The notes: generated by a model not told the origin, from the letters alone. A stretch of DNA of 9,392 bases from Dehalococcoidales bacterium (GCA_028710655.1 JAQTTS010000063.1:1-9392); one strand, 5' to 3'; numbered from the stretch's first letter, positions 1 through 5,980 are shown. A program made the numbers and translations.

Positions 1-1
1 A

Positions 2-115
2 ATACGGCTTCAGCCAGCCAATACCAGAATGAAGCCGATATATGTCGAACCTGATAACGTAGAAGTTCAGGGTAGAGTAGTTACCGTCATTAGACAACTT
101 GGTTCGAGCAGATAG
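2..115 (+). CDS. lexA: LexA repressor, C-terminal fragment (5' end outside window)
   Basis: An open frame enters from the left edge and stops at TAG 113-115, giving 37 residues. It contains the LexA signature IRLQPAN, then a stretch ending VEVQGRVVTVIRQL, which matches the last beta strands of the LexA/S24 peptidase domain. LexA is the SOS repressor; RecA filaments on single-stranded DNA trigger its self-cleavage. The helix-turn-helix, the cleavage site and the Ser/Lys catalytic dyad all lie upstream of the window, so activity cannot be judged. The fragment ends with a short GSSR tail. The next gene on the same strand begins 85 bases later and has its own promoter-like sequence. Confidence 0.9.
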   Translation: MRLQPANTRMKPIYVEPDNVEVQGRVVTVIRQLGSSR

Positions 116-121
116 TCTGAT

Positions 122-149
122 TTGATGTCTACTGCTAACTAGGTATAAA
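122..149 (+). promoter_or_regulatory. Candidate sigma70 promoter for the aldolase-family gene
   Basis: TTGATG (122-127, 4/6 to the -35 consensus) and TATAAA (144-149, 5/6 to the -10 consensus) are 16 bases apart. They sit just after the lexA stop and would start transcription near position 156, giving a leader of about 45 bases. This suggests the aldolase-family gene need not depend on lexA readthrough. Confidence 0.5.
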
Positions 150-200
150 CTATTAGATGGCTGATATACACTAAAGCGATATGGTCTGATAGAATCAGTA

Positions 201-800
201 ATGTCGGCACCGGAAGAGAGAAAGAGTGATATGCTCCTAGGCCAGTTTCAAAACACAGGTCGTGACCTTTGTAGTCGGGGTCTGGTCTGTTCCAACAGCG
301 GTAATTTGAGTGTCAGGATGGGAGACCGCTTGGTGATTACCCGCCGTGGTGGTATGCTTGGCTGTCTGGAGGAAAACGACCTGATAGAAACCGGAATAGA
401 TAAAAACGACCGTTTTACACCTCTCGCATCGAGCGAGTTGCCCGTCCATCGGGCCATCTATCGTGCAACCTCTGCGTTAGCCATTGTTCATGCTCATCCG
501 CCGCATGCCGTTGCTATGTCGTTAATAGAAACCGAGATTACCCCCAATTGTAGCGAAGTATCTCCCTTAATGGAGCGTGTTCCTGTTCTGGGTTGGAATA
601 TGGAAGTAAAACCGGGTGGCTTAGCTGATATTATCGCTGAAGCGCTTAAGCAATATCATATTGTTATGGTTCGCGGTCATGGCAGCTTTGCCATCGGTCA
701 GTTGCTGGAAGAAGCCCATAACTACACCACCCTTTTGGAAGCAAGTTGCCAAGTCCTTTGCCTGCTACGGTCATTGAAGGTGAGTGAGATCAGAGAATAG
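201..800 (+). CDS. Class II aldolase/adducin family protein (FucA-like)
   Basis: A 199-residue protein of the zinc-dependent class II aldolase/adducin fold, the usual size for L-fuculose-1-phosphate aldolase-like enzymes. Visible landmarks are the N-terminal SNSGNLSVR segment (31-39) that shapes the phosphate pocket, the catalytic Glu79 in SSELPVHRAIY, and zinc ligands His97 and His99 (HAHPPHA) and His160 (RGHGSFAIG). These match FucA Glu73, His92, His94 and His155, so the enzyme should be active. The substrate is unknown: fuculose-1-phosphate, a deoxy-pentulose phosphate, or a lactaldehyde-producing role are all possible, and no sugar gene lies nearby. ATG 201 has no Shine-Dalgarno and follows a small hairpin (186-198). 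An in-frame ATG at 231, preceded by a purine-rich stretch, is the main alternative start. Its 3' end converges on ilvE with a 17-base gap. Confidence 0.85.
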   Translation: MSAPEERKSDMLLGQFQNTGRDLCSRGLVCSNSGNLSVRMGDRLVITRRGGMLGCLEENDLIETGIDKNDRFTPLASSELPVHRAIYRATSALAIVHAHPPHAVAMSLIETEITPNCSEVSPLMERVPVLGWNMEVKPGGLADIIAEALKQYHIVMVRGHGSFAIGQLLEEAHNYTTLLEASCQVLCLLRSLKVSEIRE

Positions 801-809
801 CCTGTGGCC

Positions 810-819
810 GATAGCTATC
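810..819. repeat. Perfect 10-bp palindrome overlapping the ilvE stop
   Basis: GATAGCTATC is a loopless perfect palindrome. It occupies most of the 17-base gap between the aldolase stop (798-800) and the ilvE stop (818-820) and overlaps the latter. It has no flanking T-run, so it is not a classical terminator. Similar palindromes lie at two other convergent junctions in this window. Confidence 0.5.
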
Positions 820-1741
820 ATTTCGTTGACGGTCTGCTTTCATAGACCGGGGTGCACCATTCATAGTATCTGGGGTTTCGTCCCTTTATTACTTCAGAGT
901 AGGCTTTTTGTAATTTTTTAGTTATCTCACCGGCCTTGCCGTTACCTATCTTGCGCCCATCTATCTCAACCACCGGGGTGATATTAGCTGCCGTTCCGGT
1001 CAAAAAGCATTCGCTGGCGGTATAGAGTTCGCTGTGGTTGATATGCCGCTCGGTGGTCTCCATACCCAGTTCGTTGCGTGCCATCTTCATTACAGAATCA
1101 CGGGTAATTCCTACTACCATAAGGTCATCGACGCCGGGCGTCACCAGTGCGCCGTTTTGGATCAGAAAGATGTTCTCGCCACTTCCTTCGGAGACGTAGC
1201 CGTTGGCAGTAAGCATAATCGCCTCGTGAGAATCATTCTTAACAGCTTCGGTCTTAGCCAGGGCATTGTTCACGTAAAGGCCGGTAATTTTCGCCTGCGG
1301 TGTCTCGCTGGGGCGACGCCAGGAAGAAACTATACACCTTACCCCCTCGGTATCCAGATATGGTCCCCAGGGGAAGGTAAAAACCATGAAGGCATCATCC
1401 AGATTATGTAACCGAACACCCAGTGCCTCTGAACTCTTATAGGCTAAAGGACGGACGTATATATCCTCCTCAAAACCGCATCTTTCTATAAGTTCCACAG
1501 TGATCTGGCAGAGCTTGTCAATAGTGTAGGACGGGTCGATATTAAGTACCCGGCAGCCGTTAAGCAGTCGTTTGTAGTGTTCGCTGAGGCGGAAGATATA
1601 AAGCTGCCGCTCGTCGTTATTCCAATTACCGCGAATGCCCTCGAAAACACCGGTGCCATAGTGCAGGCAGTGAGTCATAACCCCTAGCCTGGCTTCAGTC
1701 ATAGGAACAAATTGCTTGTTGAAATAGGCATACAGCGGCAT
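818..1741 (-). CDS. ilvE: Branched-chain amino acid aminotransferase
   Basis: A 307-residue fold-type IV PLP enzyme, the usual length for bacterial IlvE. It reversibly transaminates Leu, Ile and Val with 2-oxoglutarate in the cytoplasm, the last step of branched-chain amino acid synthesis. Diagnostic segments are HYGTGVFEGIRG (27-38), YVRPLAY (95-101), the PLP-binding Lys151 in AKITGLYVNN, YVSEGSGEN (182-190) with its conserved cofactor-binding Glu, GITR (211-214) and TGTAANITPV (248-257). The FEGIR form and the SEGSGEN loop favour IlvE over D-amino acid transaminase or aminodeoxychorismate lyase. The ATG start has a GAGAGGAG Shine-Dalgarno about nine bases upstream and a TATAAT promoter behind it. 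No other ilv or leu gene is adjacent, so it appears monocistronic. Confidence 0.95.
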   Translation of the reverse strand: MPLYAYFNKQFVPMTEARLGVMTHCLHYGTGVFEGIRGNWNNDERQLYIFRLSEHYKRLLNGCRVLNIDPSYTIDKLCQITVELIERCGFEEDIYVRPLAYKSSEALGVRLHNLDDAFMVFTFPWGPYLDTEGVRCIVSSWRRPSETPQAKITGLYVNNALAKTEAVKNDSHEAIMLTANGYVSEGSGENIFLIQNGALVTPGVDDLMVVGITRDSVMKMARNELGMETTERHINHSELYTASECFLTGTAANITPVVEIDGRKIGNGKAGEITKKLQKAYSEVIKGRNPRYYEWCTPVYESRPSTK

Positions 1742-1777
1742 CTTAGGGTACTCCTCTCAATAAGACTGATTTGACCT

Positions 1778-1807
1778 ATTATATCTATTCTCAAGACGGA
1801 AACACAA
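1778..1807 (-). promoter_or_regulatory. Candidate sigma70 promoter for ilvE
   Basis: On the minus strand a perfect TATAAT (plus coordinates 1778-1783) is preceded, after an 18-base spacer, by TTGTGT (1802-1807), a weak -35. Transcription would start about 30 bases upstream of the ilvE ATG. The -35 abuts the start region of the divergent cupin gene. Confidence 0.55.
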
Positions 1808-1828
1808 GCAATCGATTTGTTTAAAATC

Positions 1829-2395
1829 ATGTCAAGTGTTATATTAGATGCCGCGTCAGTTGATTGGTTAATGATGTTATCAGCGGATGAGATAATAAGG
1901 GCTCTGGGTTTGAAACCTCTTCCGGAAGAGGGCGGTTTTTATCGGGAAACCTACCGCTCGGTAGAAAATGTTTCTCTTGATGCGCTACCGGACAGGTATA
2001 ACGCCGGTAAACCCTTCGCTACCGCAATATACTATCTGCTGATACCCGATACCTGTTCTCGGTTGCACAGACTGCCTACTGATGAGACGTATCACTTTTA
2101 CTTCGGTGACCCAGTCATTATGCTTAATCTATATCCTGGCGGTATGTCTCAGGTAATAGCCCTGGGAACAGCGATAGACAAGGGGGAACAGGTTCAGTTA
2201 ACTGTCCCCAGGGGAGTATGGCAGGGTTCTTTCTTAAAGAGAGGAGGGAGCTTTGCCCTGCTGGGTACAACCATGGCACCCGGCTTCGATTCTACCGACT
2301 ACGAAGCTGGTGAGCATAACCGGCTGGTACAGGAATATCCTGACCGTAAGGAGATGATAGTCCGGCTTACTCCGCCTGTTGCTGGTGTTTTTTAG
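1829..2395 (+). CDS. Cupin_5 (DUF985) family protein
   Basis: A small single-domain beta-barrel protein of the cupin superfamily, DUF985/cupin_5 branch. From ATG 1829 it has 188 residues. Family hallmarks in order are LPEEGGFYRETYRS (31-44), the FATAIYYLL strand (63-71), SRLHRLPTDETYHFYFG (77-93) carrying potential metal or ligand residues His80, Asp85, Glu86 and His89, VPRGVWQ (126-132) and the APGFDSTDYE segment (150-159). The biochemical role of the family is not established. The start is uncertain: the frame opens at TTG 1817, ATG 1829 is used here, and the conserved domain begins near ATG 1871/1874 (MMLSADEIIRALGL), which may be the true start. None has a clear Shine-Dalgarno. The gene diverges from ilvE. 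Confidence 0.85.
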   Translation: MSSVILDAASVDWLMMLSADEIIRALGLKPLPEEGGFYRETYRSVENVSLDALPDRYNAGKPFATAIYYLLIPDTCSRLHRLPTDETYHFYFGDPVIMLNLYPGGMSQVIALGTAIDKGEQVQLTVPRGVWQGSFLKRGGSFALLGTTMAPGFDSTDYEAGEHNRLVQEYPDRKEMIVRLTPPVAGVF

Positions 2396-2501
2396 GTCTC
2401 TTATTGCGATATAACTGGCGTATGAATAGTGTTGCCTATTCCTCATGGGAAAGAGCGCCTTTAGTTTGCTAGTTTATCATTGATCAAAGGGGGTTAGTAA
2501 G

Positions 2502-2963
2502 GTGTTACAGTGGAAACTGGATAAAGGGTCTATACTGTTACCCAGTGTCGCTCACTTGGGTGTCGCTGTAAAAAGTGCCGAGAAAAGTACCAAGTTCATT
2601 TCTTCCATATGGGATATCGGTACTCCTGATGTTATCGACTATGAAACCAGATCCGGAGAGTTAGTTGTTGGCAAACCCTTTAAGGTCAGGCTCGTTTTCA
2701 TCAAGTTAGGTACGCACTTGATAGAATTGCTTCAGCCACTCGACGAACAATCGATCTGGTCTGACTTCATTAGAGATAAGGGCGAGGGGATACATCACAT
2801 CGCTTATGGCGTATCTAATTATGATGAGATAGTAGCAAAACTGCAGAAGCAGGGACAAACGTTGCTATTGGCAGCTGTATTTGAGGGCTGTCGCTGGTGT
2901 TATTTGAATACCAGTCCCGGTGGTATGGTCATCGAAATTCGTGAAGAATGCAGCAGGCTTTAG
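2502..2963 (+). CDS. VOC (glyoxalase/methylmalonyl-CoA epimerase-like) protein
   Basis: A 153-residue protein of the vicinal oxygen chelate superfamily with two paired beta-alpha-beta-beta-beta modules. The pattern resembles methylmalonyl-CoA epimerase: VAHLGVAV (16-23, metal ligand His18), HLIELLQP (72-79, probable ligand position at Glu75), GEGIHHIAY (94-102, His99) and MVIEIRE (142-148, Glu145). That gives a plausible metal site of two His and two acidic residues. True epimerases normally lie near methylmalonyl-CoA mutase or propionyl-CoA carboxylase genes, and none is here, so the substrate stays open. The GTG start is supported by AAAGGGGG at 2486-2493, eight bases upstream. The 106-base gap after the cupin gene leaves co-transcription possible but unproven. 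It converges on the DUF951 gene. Confidence 0.8.
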   Translation: MLQWKLDKGSILLPSVAHLGVAVKSAEKSTKFISSIWDIGTPDVIDYETRSGELVVGKPFKVRLVFIKLGTHLIELLQPLDEQSIWSDFIRDKGEGIHHIAYGVSNYDEIVAKLQKQGQTLLLAAVFEGCRWCYLNTSPGGMVIEIREECSRL

Positions 2964-3010
2964 ACGTTTGGTAAGATCTACCGAGTTTCTCATCCTGCTG
3001 GTTTCATCTC

Positions 3011-3075
3011 AGCCTTTATTTTATTCTTCTACGAGTATTGCGGTGATCCGTCAGTCTCCTCGGGAAATAAAGGCT
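3011..3075. repeat. Perfect 11-bp inverted repeat at the VOC/DUF951 junction
   Basis: AGCCTTTATTT (3011-3021) and AAATAAAGGCT (3065-3075) are exact reverse complements separated by 43 bases. A U-G pair could add one more step. The loop contains the DUF951 stop codon (3051-3053), and the right arm is within its last codons. No T-run follows either arm, so a standard intrinsic terminator is not evident. A shorter CAGCAGG/CCTGCTG repeat (2951-2957 and 2994-3000) lies just upstream, at the VOC 3' end. Confidence 0.5.
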
Positions 3076-3242
3076 ACTACCCTGCGCTCGAAGATACTGC
3101 GTTTAAGAAGGATTTGACGCTGGCACTTAAGACACCTGATTCCGATGTCAGCTCCGATTCTGACTACCTGCCACTCGTAGCTGCCACAGGGATGCTTCTT
3201 CTTAAGGTGAACCTCATCACCTAGTTTGATTTCGATAGTCAT
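3051..3242 (-). CDS. DUF951 family protein
   Basis: A 63-residue protein matching the DUF951 (YyzM-like) family. It starts with a basic strand-rich segment, LGDEVHLKKKHPCGSYEW (7-24), and continues with VVRIGADIGIRCLKCQRQI (26-44). Cys19, Cys37 and Cys40 are the conserved cysteines and His17 is also conserved in the family, suggesting a small metal- or nucleic-acid-binding domain; no function is established. It lies 18 bases downstream of the pyrF stop on the same strand and almost certainly shares its transcript. The ATG at 3242 has only a weak GGA upstream, so translation may be coupled to pyrF. The C-terminal residues after the last conserved block overlap one arm of an inverted repeat. 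Confidence 0.9.
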   Translation of the reverse strand: MTIEIKLGDEVHLKKKHPCGSYEWQVVRIGADIGIRCLKCQRQILLKRSIFERRVVAFISRGD

Positions 3243-3260
3243 TATACTTGTTCCGAGGAA

Positions 3261-4070
3261 TCAAGGCAGACAGGCGTTAATCTGTTCGCGCAGTGATGAG
3301 GCCGCCCGCCGGGCTGCTTCCGCAAAATCGTCATTCGCTGAGGCATATATTATCTGCCGTGACGAATTGATGATAATCCCCTCGCCCCGGGCATCGATTC
3401 CGTAGCGGATTGCCAGGGTGAGGTTCCCACCCTGGGCACCGATACCCGGTACAAGGAGAGGCATATCAGGGTGAGCCTCACGGATTAGCTTCAGCTCCTC
3501 AGGATAGGTAGCGCCGATTACCAGACCAATATTACCGTACTTATTCCATTGTTTAGCCTTTCGGGCAACGAGTTCAAACAGAACATGGCTCCCTGTTCCC
3601 TTCTCATTACAGCGCAGTGACTGGAAGTCCAGAGCGCCGGCATTTGATGTCCGGCACAGGATGAACACGCCTTTGTCTTGGTAGTTAATGAATGGCTCTA
3701 TCGAGTCAAAGCCAAGATATGGATTTACGGTGGCGGCATCACAGTTAAGATTATCAAAAATAGCCTTAGCATAGGCCATTGCCGTATTACCGATATCACC
3801 ACGCTTGGCATCACCGATAACAGGTATGCCGTCAGGGATATATCTGATGGTACGTTTCAAGGTGTCGAACCCACCGTCAGGCATGGCTTCATAGAAAGCG
3901 AAATTGACCTTGTAGGCGCAAACCAGATCAGCAGTAGCTTCGATGATCGCCCGGTTGAATTCAAAGACGCCATTATTCCGGGGCATCAACCGTGAGTCAG
4001 GGTCAAGCCCGACACAGACGAGGCTCCTGTTCTTGTGAGCAGCTTCGGTCAATCTTTCAATAAAGTTCAT
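3261..4070 (-). CDS. pyrF: Orotidine 5'-phosphate decarboxylase, long form (type 2)
   Basis: This enzyme converts OMP to UMP, the last step of de novo pyrimidine synthesis. The 269-residue length and motif spelling fit the longer type 2 OMP decarboxylases rather than the roughly 230-residue E. coli form. Visible are CVGLDPD (19-25), AYKVN with Lys54, the catalytic block DAKRGDIGNT (87-96) with its Asp-Lys-Asp network, DAATVNPYLG (111-120), a CRTSNAGALDFQ segment (139-150), VPGIGAQGG and the C-terminal phosphate-loop region ending SRQIIYAS. The frame is open further upstream, but ATG 4070 is preferred: it has AAGGA five bases away, begins the conserved MNFIERL sequence, and lies downstream of a matching promoter. 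It is the first gene of a two-gene unit with DUF951 and is divergent from folC. Confidence 0.95.
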   Translation of the reverse strand: MNFIERLTEAAHKNRSLVCVGLDPDSRLMPRNNGVFEFNRAIIEATADLVCAYKVNFAFYEAMPDGGFDTLKRTIRYIPDGIPVIGDAKRGDIGNTAMAYAKAIFDNLNCDAATVNPYLGFDSIEPFINYQDKGVFILCRTSNAGALDFQSLRCNEKGTGSHVLFELVARKAKQWNKYGNIGLVIGATYPEELKLIREAHPDMPLLVPGIGAQGGNLTLAIRYGIDARGEGIIINSSRQIIYASANDDFAEAARRAASSLREQINACLP

Positions 4071-4085
4071 TTTATTCCTTAATAA

Positions 4086-4098
4086 GCGGTTCAACCGC
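4086..4098. promoter_or_regulatory. Palindrome at the start of the pyrF transcript
   Basis: GCGGTTCAACCGC is a 13-base palindrome with 6-bp arms around one central base. On the minus strand it begins a few bases after the predicted pyrF transcription start and ends 15 bases before the ATG. It could be an operator or a transcript-end structure; a hairpin in RNA would need to open the inner pairs to form a loop. Confidence 0.45.
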
Positions 4099-4106
4099 GT
4101 AAGGTG

Positions 4107-4136
4107 ATAGTACCAGTAGCCGTTGCTTAGCGTCAA
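4107..4136 (-). promoter_or_regulatory. Candidate sigma70 promoter for pyrF-DUF951
   Basis: On the minus strand TTGACG (plus coordinates 4131-4136, 5/6) and TACTAT (4107-4112, 4/6) are separated by 18 bases. Predicted initiation near 4100 places the 13-base palindrome at the very 5' end of the transcript and leaves a leader of about 30 bases. The -35 box ends four bases from the folC -10 box. Confidence 0.6.
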
Positions 4137-4137
4137 G

Positions 4138-4146
4138 TGCTATAAT
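4138..4146 (+). promoter_or_regulatory. Extended -10 promoter for folC
   Basis: TGCTATAAT is a perfect TATAAT with the TGn extension. No good -35 is seen 16-18 bases upstream, which is typical for extended -10 promoters. Predicted initiation near 4153 lies inside the longest possible folC frame and so supports the internal ATG at 4195. Confidence 0.6.
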
Positions 4147-4194
4147 GGCGATAAATTTGTGGATAAACCCTTAGGCTCCTTCTGTCGGATTAGA

Positions 4195-5547
4195 ATGGAT
4201 TATCAACAGGCACTGGATTACCTTTATAGTCATATTGACTACGAGAAGATACCGATGCCGCATGCCCTGGCTCATTATGACCTGCGACGTGTTGAAGAAC
4301 TGCTGGCACGACTAGGTAACCCTCATTTATTAGGCCGGTCAGTCCACGTTGGTGGTACCAACGGCAAAGGGAGTACAGCTGCAATGATTGCCTCAGCCCT
4401 TACCGTCTCGGGCTATCGGACAGGATTCTATAGCTCTCCGCACCTTAATACGATAAGGGAACGCTTCCGGGTTGATGGTACGTTGATCACCGAAGATGAG
4501 CTCACCTCCATAGTAAATGAGATGAGACCGGAGGTTGAGCGTGTCAATCGGCAAGCTGACTATGGTCAACTGACCACCTTTGAATTGATGACCGCTCTTG
4601 CTTTTACCTATTTCAAACTCAAGGGGGTTGATTTTCAGGTATTGGAGGTGGGGATGGGGGGCAAATTCGATGCTACTAACGTGATTCTGCCTGAGGTCAG
4701 TGTTATCACCTCAATCAGTCTTGACCACACGGCAGTGCTGGGGGACTCACTGGCTAAAATTGCCCGGGAAAAGGCGGGTATCATCAAACCTGACGGTACG
4801 TTGGTCCTTGCTCCCCAGTCCGATGAGGTGGTCCCGGTCATAGTAGCGGTGTGTCGAGGTCAGAAAGCGGAGCTGGTTATGGTAGGTAAGGATATTACCT
4901 GGCAACACCTCGGTTTTGATGGTAAGAGACAGCTGCTCCGTGTCAAGGGGAGACTGGACAGCTACGAACCAGCCATTTCTCTTCTCGGCCAGCACCAGTT
5001 AGAGAATGCTGCTACGGCGGTGGCCTCCTTGGAGGTGTTATCGATAAGAGGTTTCAGTCTTTCCCATGATAGTATTACCAAGGGACTGGCAGAGACGAAC
5101 TGGCCAGGTCGGCTTCAGATACTAAATCGCCGGCCGCTACTGGTCGTTGACGGAGCACACAACCCCGATGCTGCCCGAAGGTTAAGGCAGTCTATAAAAG
5201 TATACTTCGACTTCAAACAAAGTATCCTGGTTATGGGGGCTTCTGCGGACAAGGATGTTGCCGGAGTTATCTCTGAGTTGGTGCCCGTGTTCGACAGGGT
5301 GATCGTTACTCGTTCTGCCCACCCCCGGGCGATGGAGCCGGCTCGCCTGAAAGCTGAATTCAGGAAGCACGGACTAGAAGCACGATCAACAGAATCAGTC
5401 CCCGAAGCGTTATCACTAGGAATGAAAATGGCCGGACCTGAAGACCTCGTTTGTGCTACCGGATCCCTGTTCGTGGTAGCCGAGGTAATCAAGCAAACCG
5501 AATCAGGGAGCGGCTTGATAAGCAAGAGAGAACAACCCAGAGCTTAG
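4195..5547 (+). CDS. folC: Folylpolyglutamate synthase / dihydrofolate synthase
   Basis: This Mur-ligase-family enzyme adds glutamate to dihydropteroate and/or to folates, using ATP. From ATG 4195 it has 450 residues, close to the family norm. Motifs are the P-loop GGTNGKGST (53-61), TTFE (127-130), EVGMGGKFDATN (151-162), SLDHTAVLG (175-183), the IAREKAGIIKP segment (189-199) with Lys193 as the likely carbamylated lysine, NWPGRLQ near 325 and DGAHNPDAAR near 346. Whether it has both activities cannot be told from sequence. The frame opens at 4123, but the 4195 start is chosen because the protein then begins MDYQQALDYLYSHIDYEKIP, typical of FolC, and the TATAAT lies at 4141. Its Shine-Dalgarno is weak. 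It stands alone and meets the SWIM gene tail to tail. Confidence 0.95.
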   Translation: MDYQQALDYLYSHIDYEKIPMPHALAHYDLRRVEELLARLGNPHLLGRSVHVGGTNGKGSTAAMIASALTVSGYRTGFYSSPHLNTIRERFRVDGTLITEDELTSIVNEMRPEVERVNRQADYGQLTTFELMTALAFTYFKLKGVDFQVLEVGMGGKFDATNVILPEVSVITSISLDHTAVLGDSLAKIAREKAGIIKPDGTLVLAPQSDEVVPVIVAVCRGQKAELVMVGKDITWQHLGFDGKRQLLRVKGRLDSYEPAISLLGQHQLENAATAVASLEVLSIRGFSLSHDSITKGLAETNWPGRLQILNRRPLLVVDGAHNPDAARRLRQSIKVYFDFKQSILVMGASADKDVAGVISELVPVFDRVIVTRSAHPRAMEPARLKAEFRKHGLEARSTESVPEALSLGMKMAGPEDLVCATGSLFVVAEVIKQTESGSGLISKREQPRA

Positions 5548-5548
5548 C

Positions 5549-5562
5549 TTAACCTAGGTTAA
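5549..5562. repeat. Perfect 14-bp palindrome between folC and the SWIM gene
   Basis: TTAACCTAGGTTAA is a loopless perfect palindrome that begins one base after the folC stop and contains the stop codon of the minus-strand SWIM gene (5549-5551). It is the longest loopless palindrome I noticed in the window. No U-tract follows it. Confidence 0.6.
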
Positions 5563-5815
5563 CTGGCTCCTGAGCGATCCTGGCTTCCTCAGGCAGCATA
5601 TTACCCAGAATCTTCTCCAGTGCCATGGTATGACTACAGAGCCCCCAGCTTGAAAAGAAGTGGCAGGAGCAATGCCACTTGCCATCCTTATATCCCGTAG
5701 TGTAGCTGTCATTCTCTCCGCGGAATTCCACTGAGAAATCGGAGAATCTGATTCGGTCGGTTTCTTGGGCATAACGCTTGGCCTTTTCGATTTTCCCAAT
5801 CAGACTTGATTGCAT
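5549..5815 (-). CDS. Small SWIM zinc-finger protein
   Basis: An 88-residue protein built around one SWIM zinc finger of the CxCxnCxH form. The metal ligands are Cys49 and Cys51 (KWHCSCHF) and Cys60 and His62 (GLCSHTMALE). A basic helix at 8-18 and beta strands around 22-42 precede it. SWIM domains bind zinc and usually mediate DNA or protein contacts in larger proteins such as SWI2/SNF2 ATPases and transposases; here the domain stands alone. The ATG at 5815 has a near-perfect Shine-Dalgarno, AAGGAGGTG (5821-5829), so strong translation is expected. The leader also carries a long hairpin (5838-5872). The 3' end is one base from the folC stop, so convergent transcripts must overlap. Its partner is unknown. 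Confidence 0.85.
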   Translation of the reverse strand: MQSSLIGKIEKAKRYAQETDRIRFSDFSVEFRGENDSYTTGYKDGKWHCSCHFFSSWGLCSHTMALEKILGNMLPEEARIAQEPVNLG

Positions 5816-5837
5816 AACTACACCTCCTTATAAATGC

Positions 5838-5872
5838 GAAGGGCACCGGCTAGTAATTAGCCCGGTGCCTTC
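5838..5872 (-). promoter_or_regulatory. Leader hairpin upstream of the SWIM gene
   Basis: The arms can form about 14 base pairs with two single-base bulges around a five-base loop. The core pairs are GGCTA/TAGCC, then GCACC/GGTGC, then GAAG/CTTC. On the minus strand it ends about eight bases before the Shine-Dalgarno. No U-run follows on either strand, so it is better read as a 5' leader structure affecting SWIM-gene mRNA stability or translation than as a terminator. Confidence 0.5.
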
Positions 5873-5956
5873 TCTATCCAATAATATCTCACTGATAGTA
5901 TGGTCATGACTTCATATACTTATCCACTCCGCCAATCACCTAAATTTTACACCCTT

Positions 5957-5980
5957 TTCACCCCGAAGTCCAGGGGTGAA
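5957..5980. promoter_or_regulatory. Perfect inverted repeat, candidate operator
   Basis: TTCACCCC (5957-5964) and GGGGTGAA (5973-5980) are exact complements separated by eight bases. It lies in the middle of the divergent region, upstream of both flanking genes, and could be a dimeric regulator site or a small RNA hairpin. No T-run follows. Confidence 0.4.

Noticed and set aside
46..106. SOS-box-like half sites CGAAC (46-50) and GTTCG (102-106) near the lexA end
   Set aside because: The Gram-positive type SOS box needs the half sites four bases apart; here they are over 50 bases apart and inside lexA coding sequence.
1034..1411. 125-residue plus-strand frame inside ilvE
   Set aside because: It lies entirely antisense to the ilvE coding sequence, with no ribosome site and no recognisable motif.
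2424..2441. GAATAG/CTATTC small hairpin between the cupin and VOC genes as a terminator
   Set aside because: It has a six-bp AT-rich stem with no following T-run, too weak to call.
2920..3117. 65-residue plus frame across the VOC/DUF951 junction
   Set aside because: It starts inside the VOC gene, runs antisense into DUF951, and has no recognisable domain or ribosome site.
4123..4194. 24-residue N-terminal extension of FolC from the codon at 4123
   Set aside because: The extension starts upstream of the likely promoter TATAAT at 4141, and the conserved FolC N-terminus begins at 4195.
5115..5525. 136-residue minus-strand frame inside folC
   Set aside because: It is antisense to a strongly conserved enzyme, is low-complexity (Ser/Thr/Ala/Arg rich) and matches no family; it is a shadow frame.
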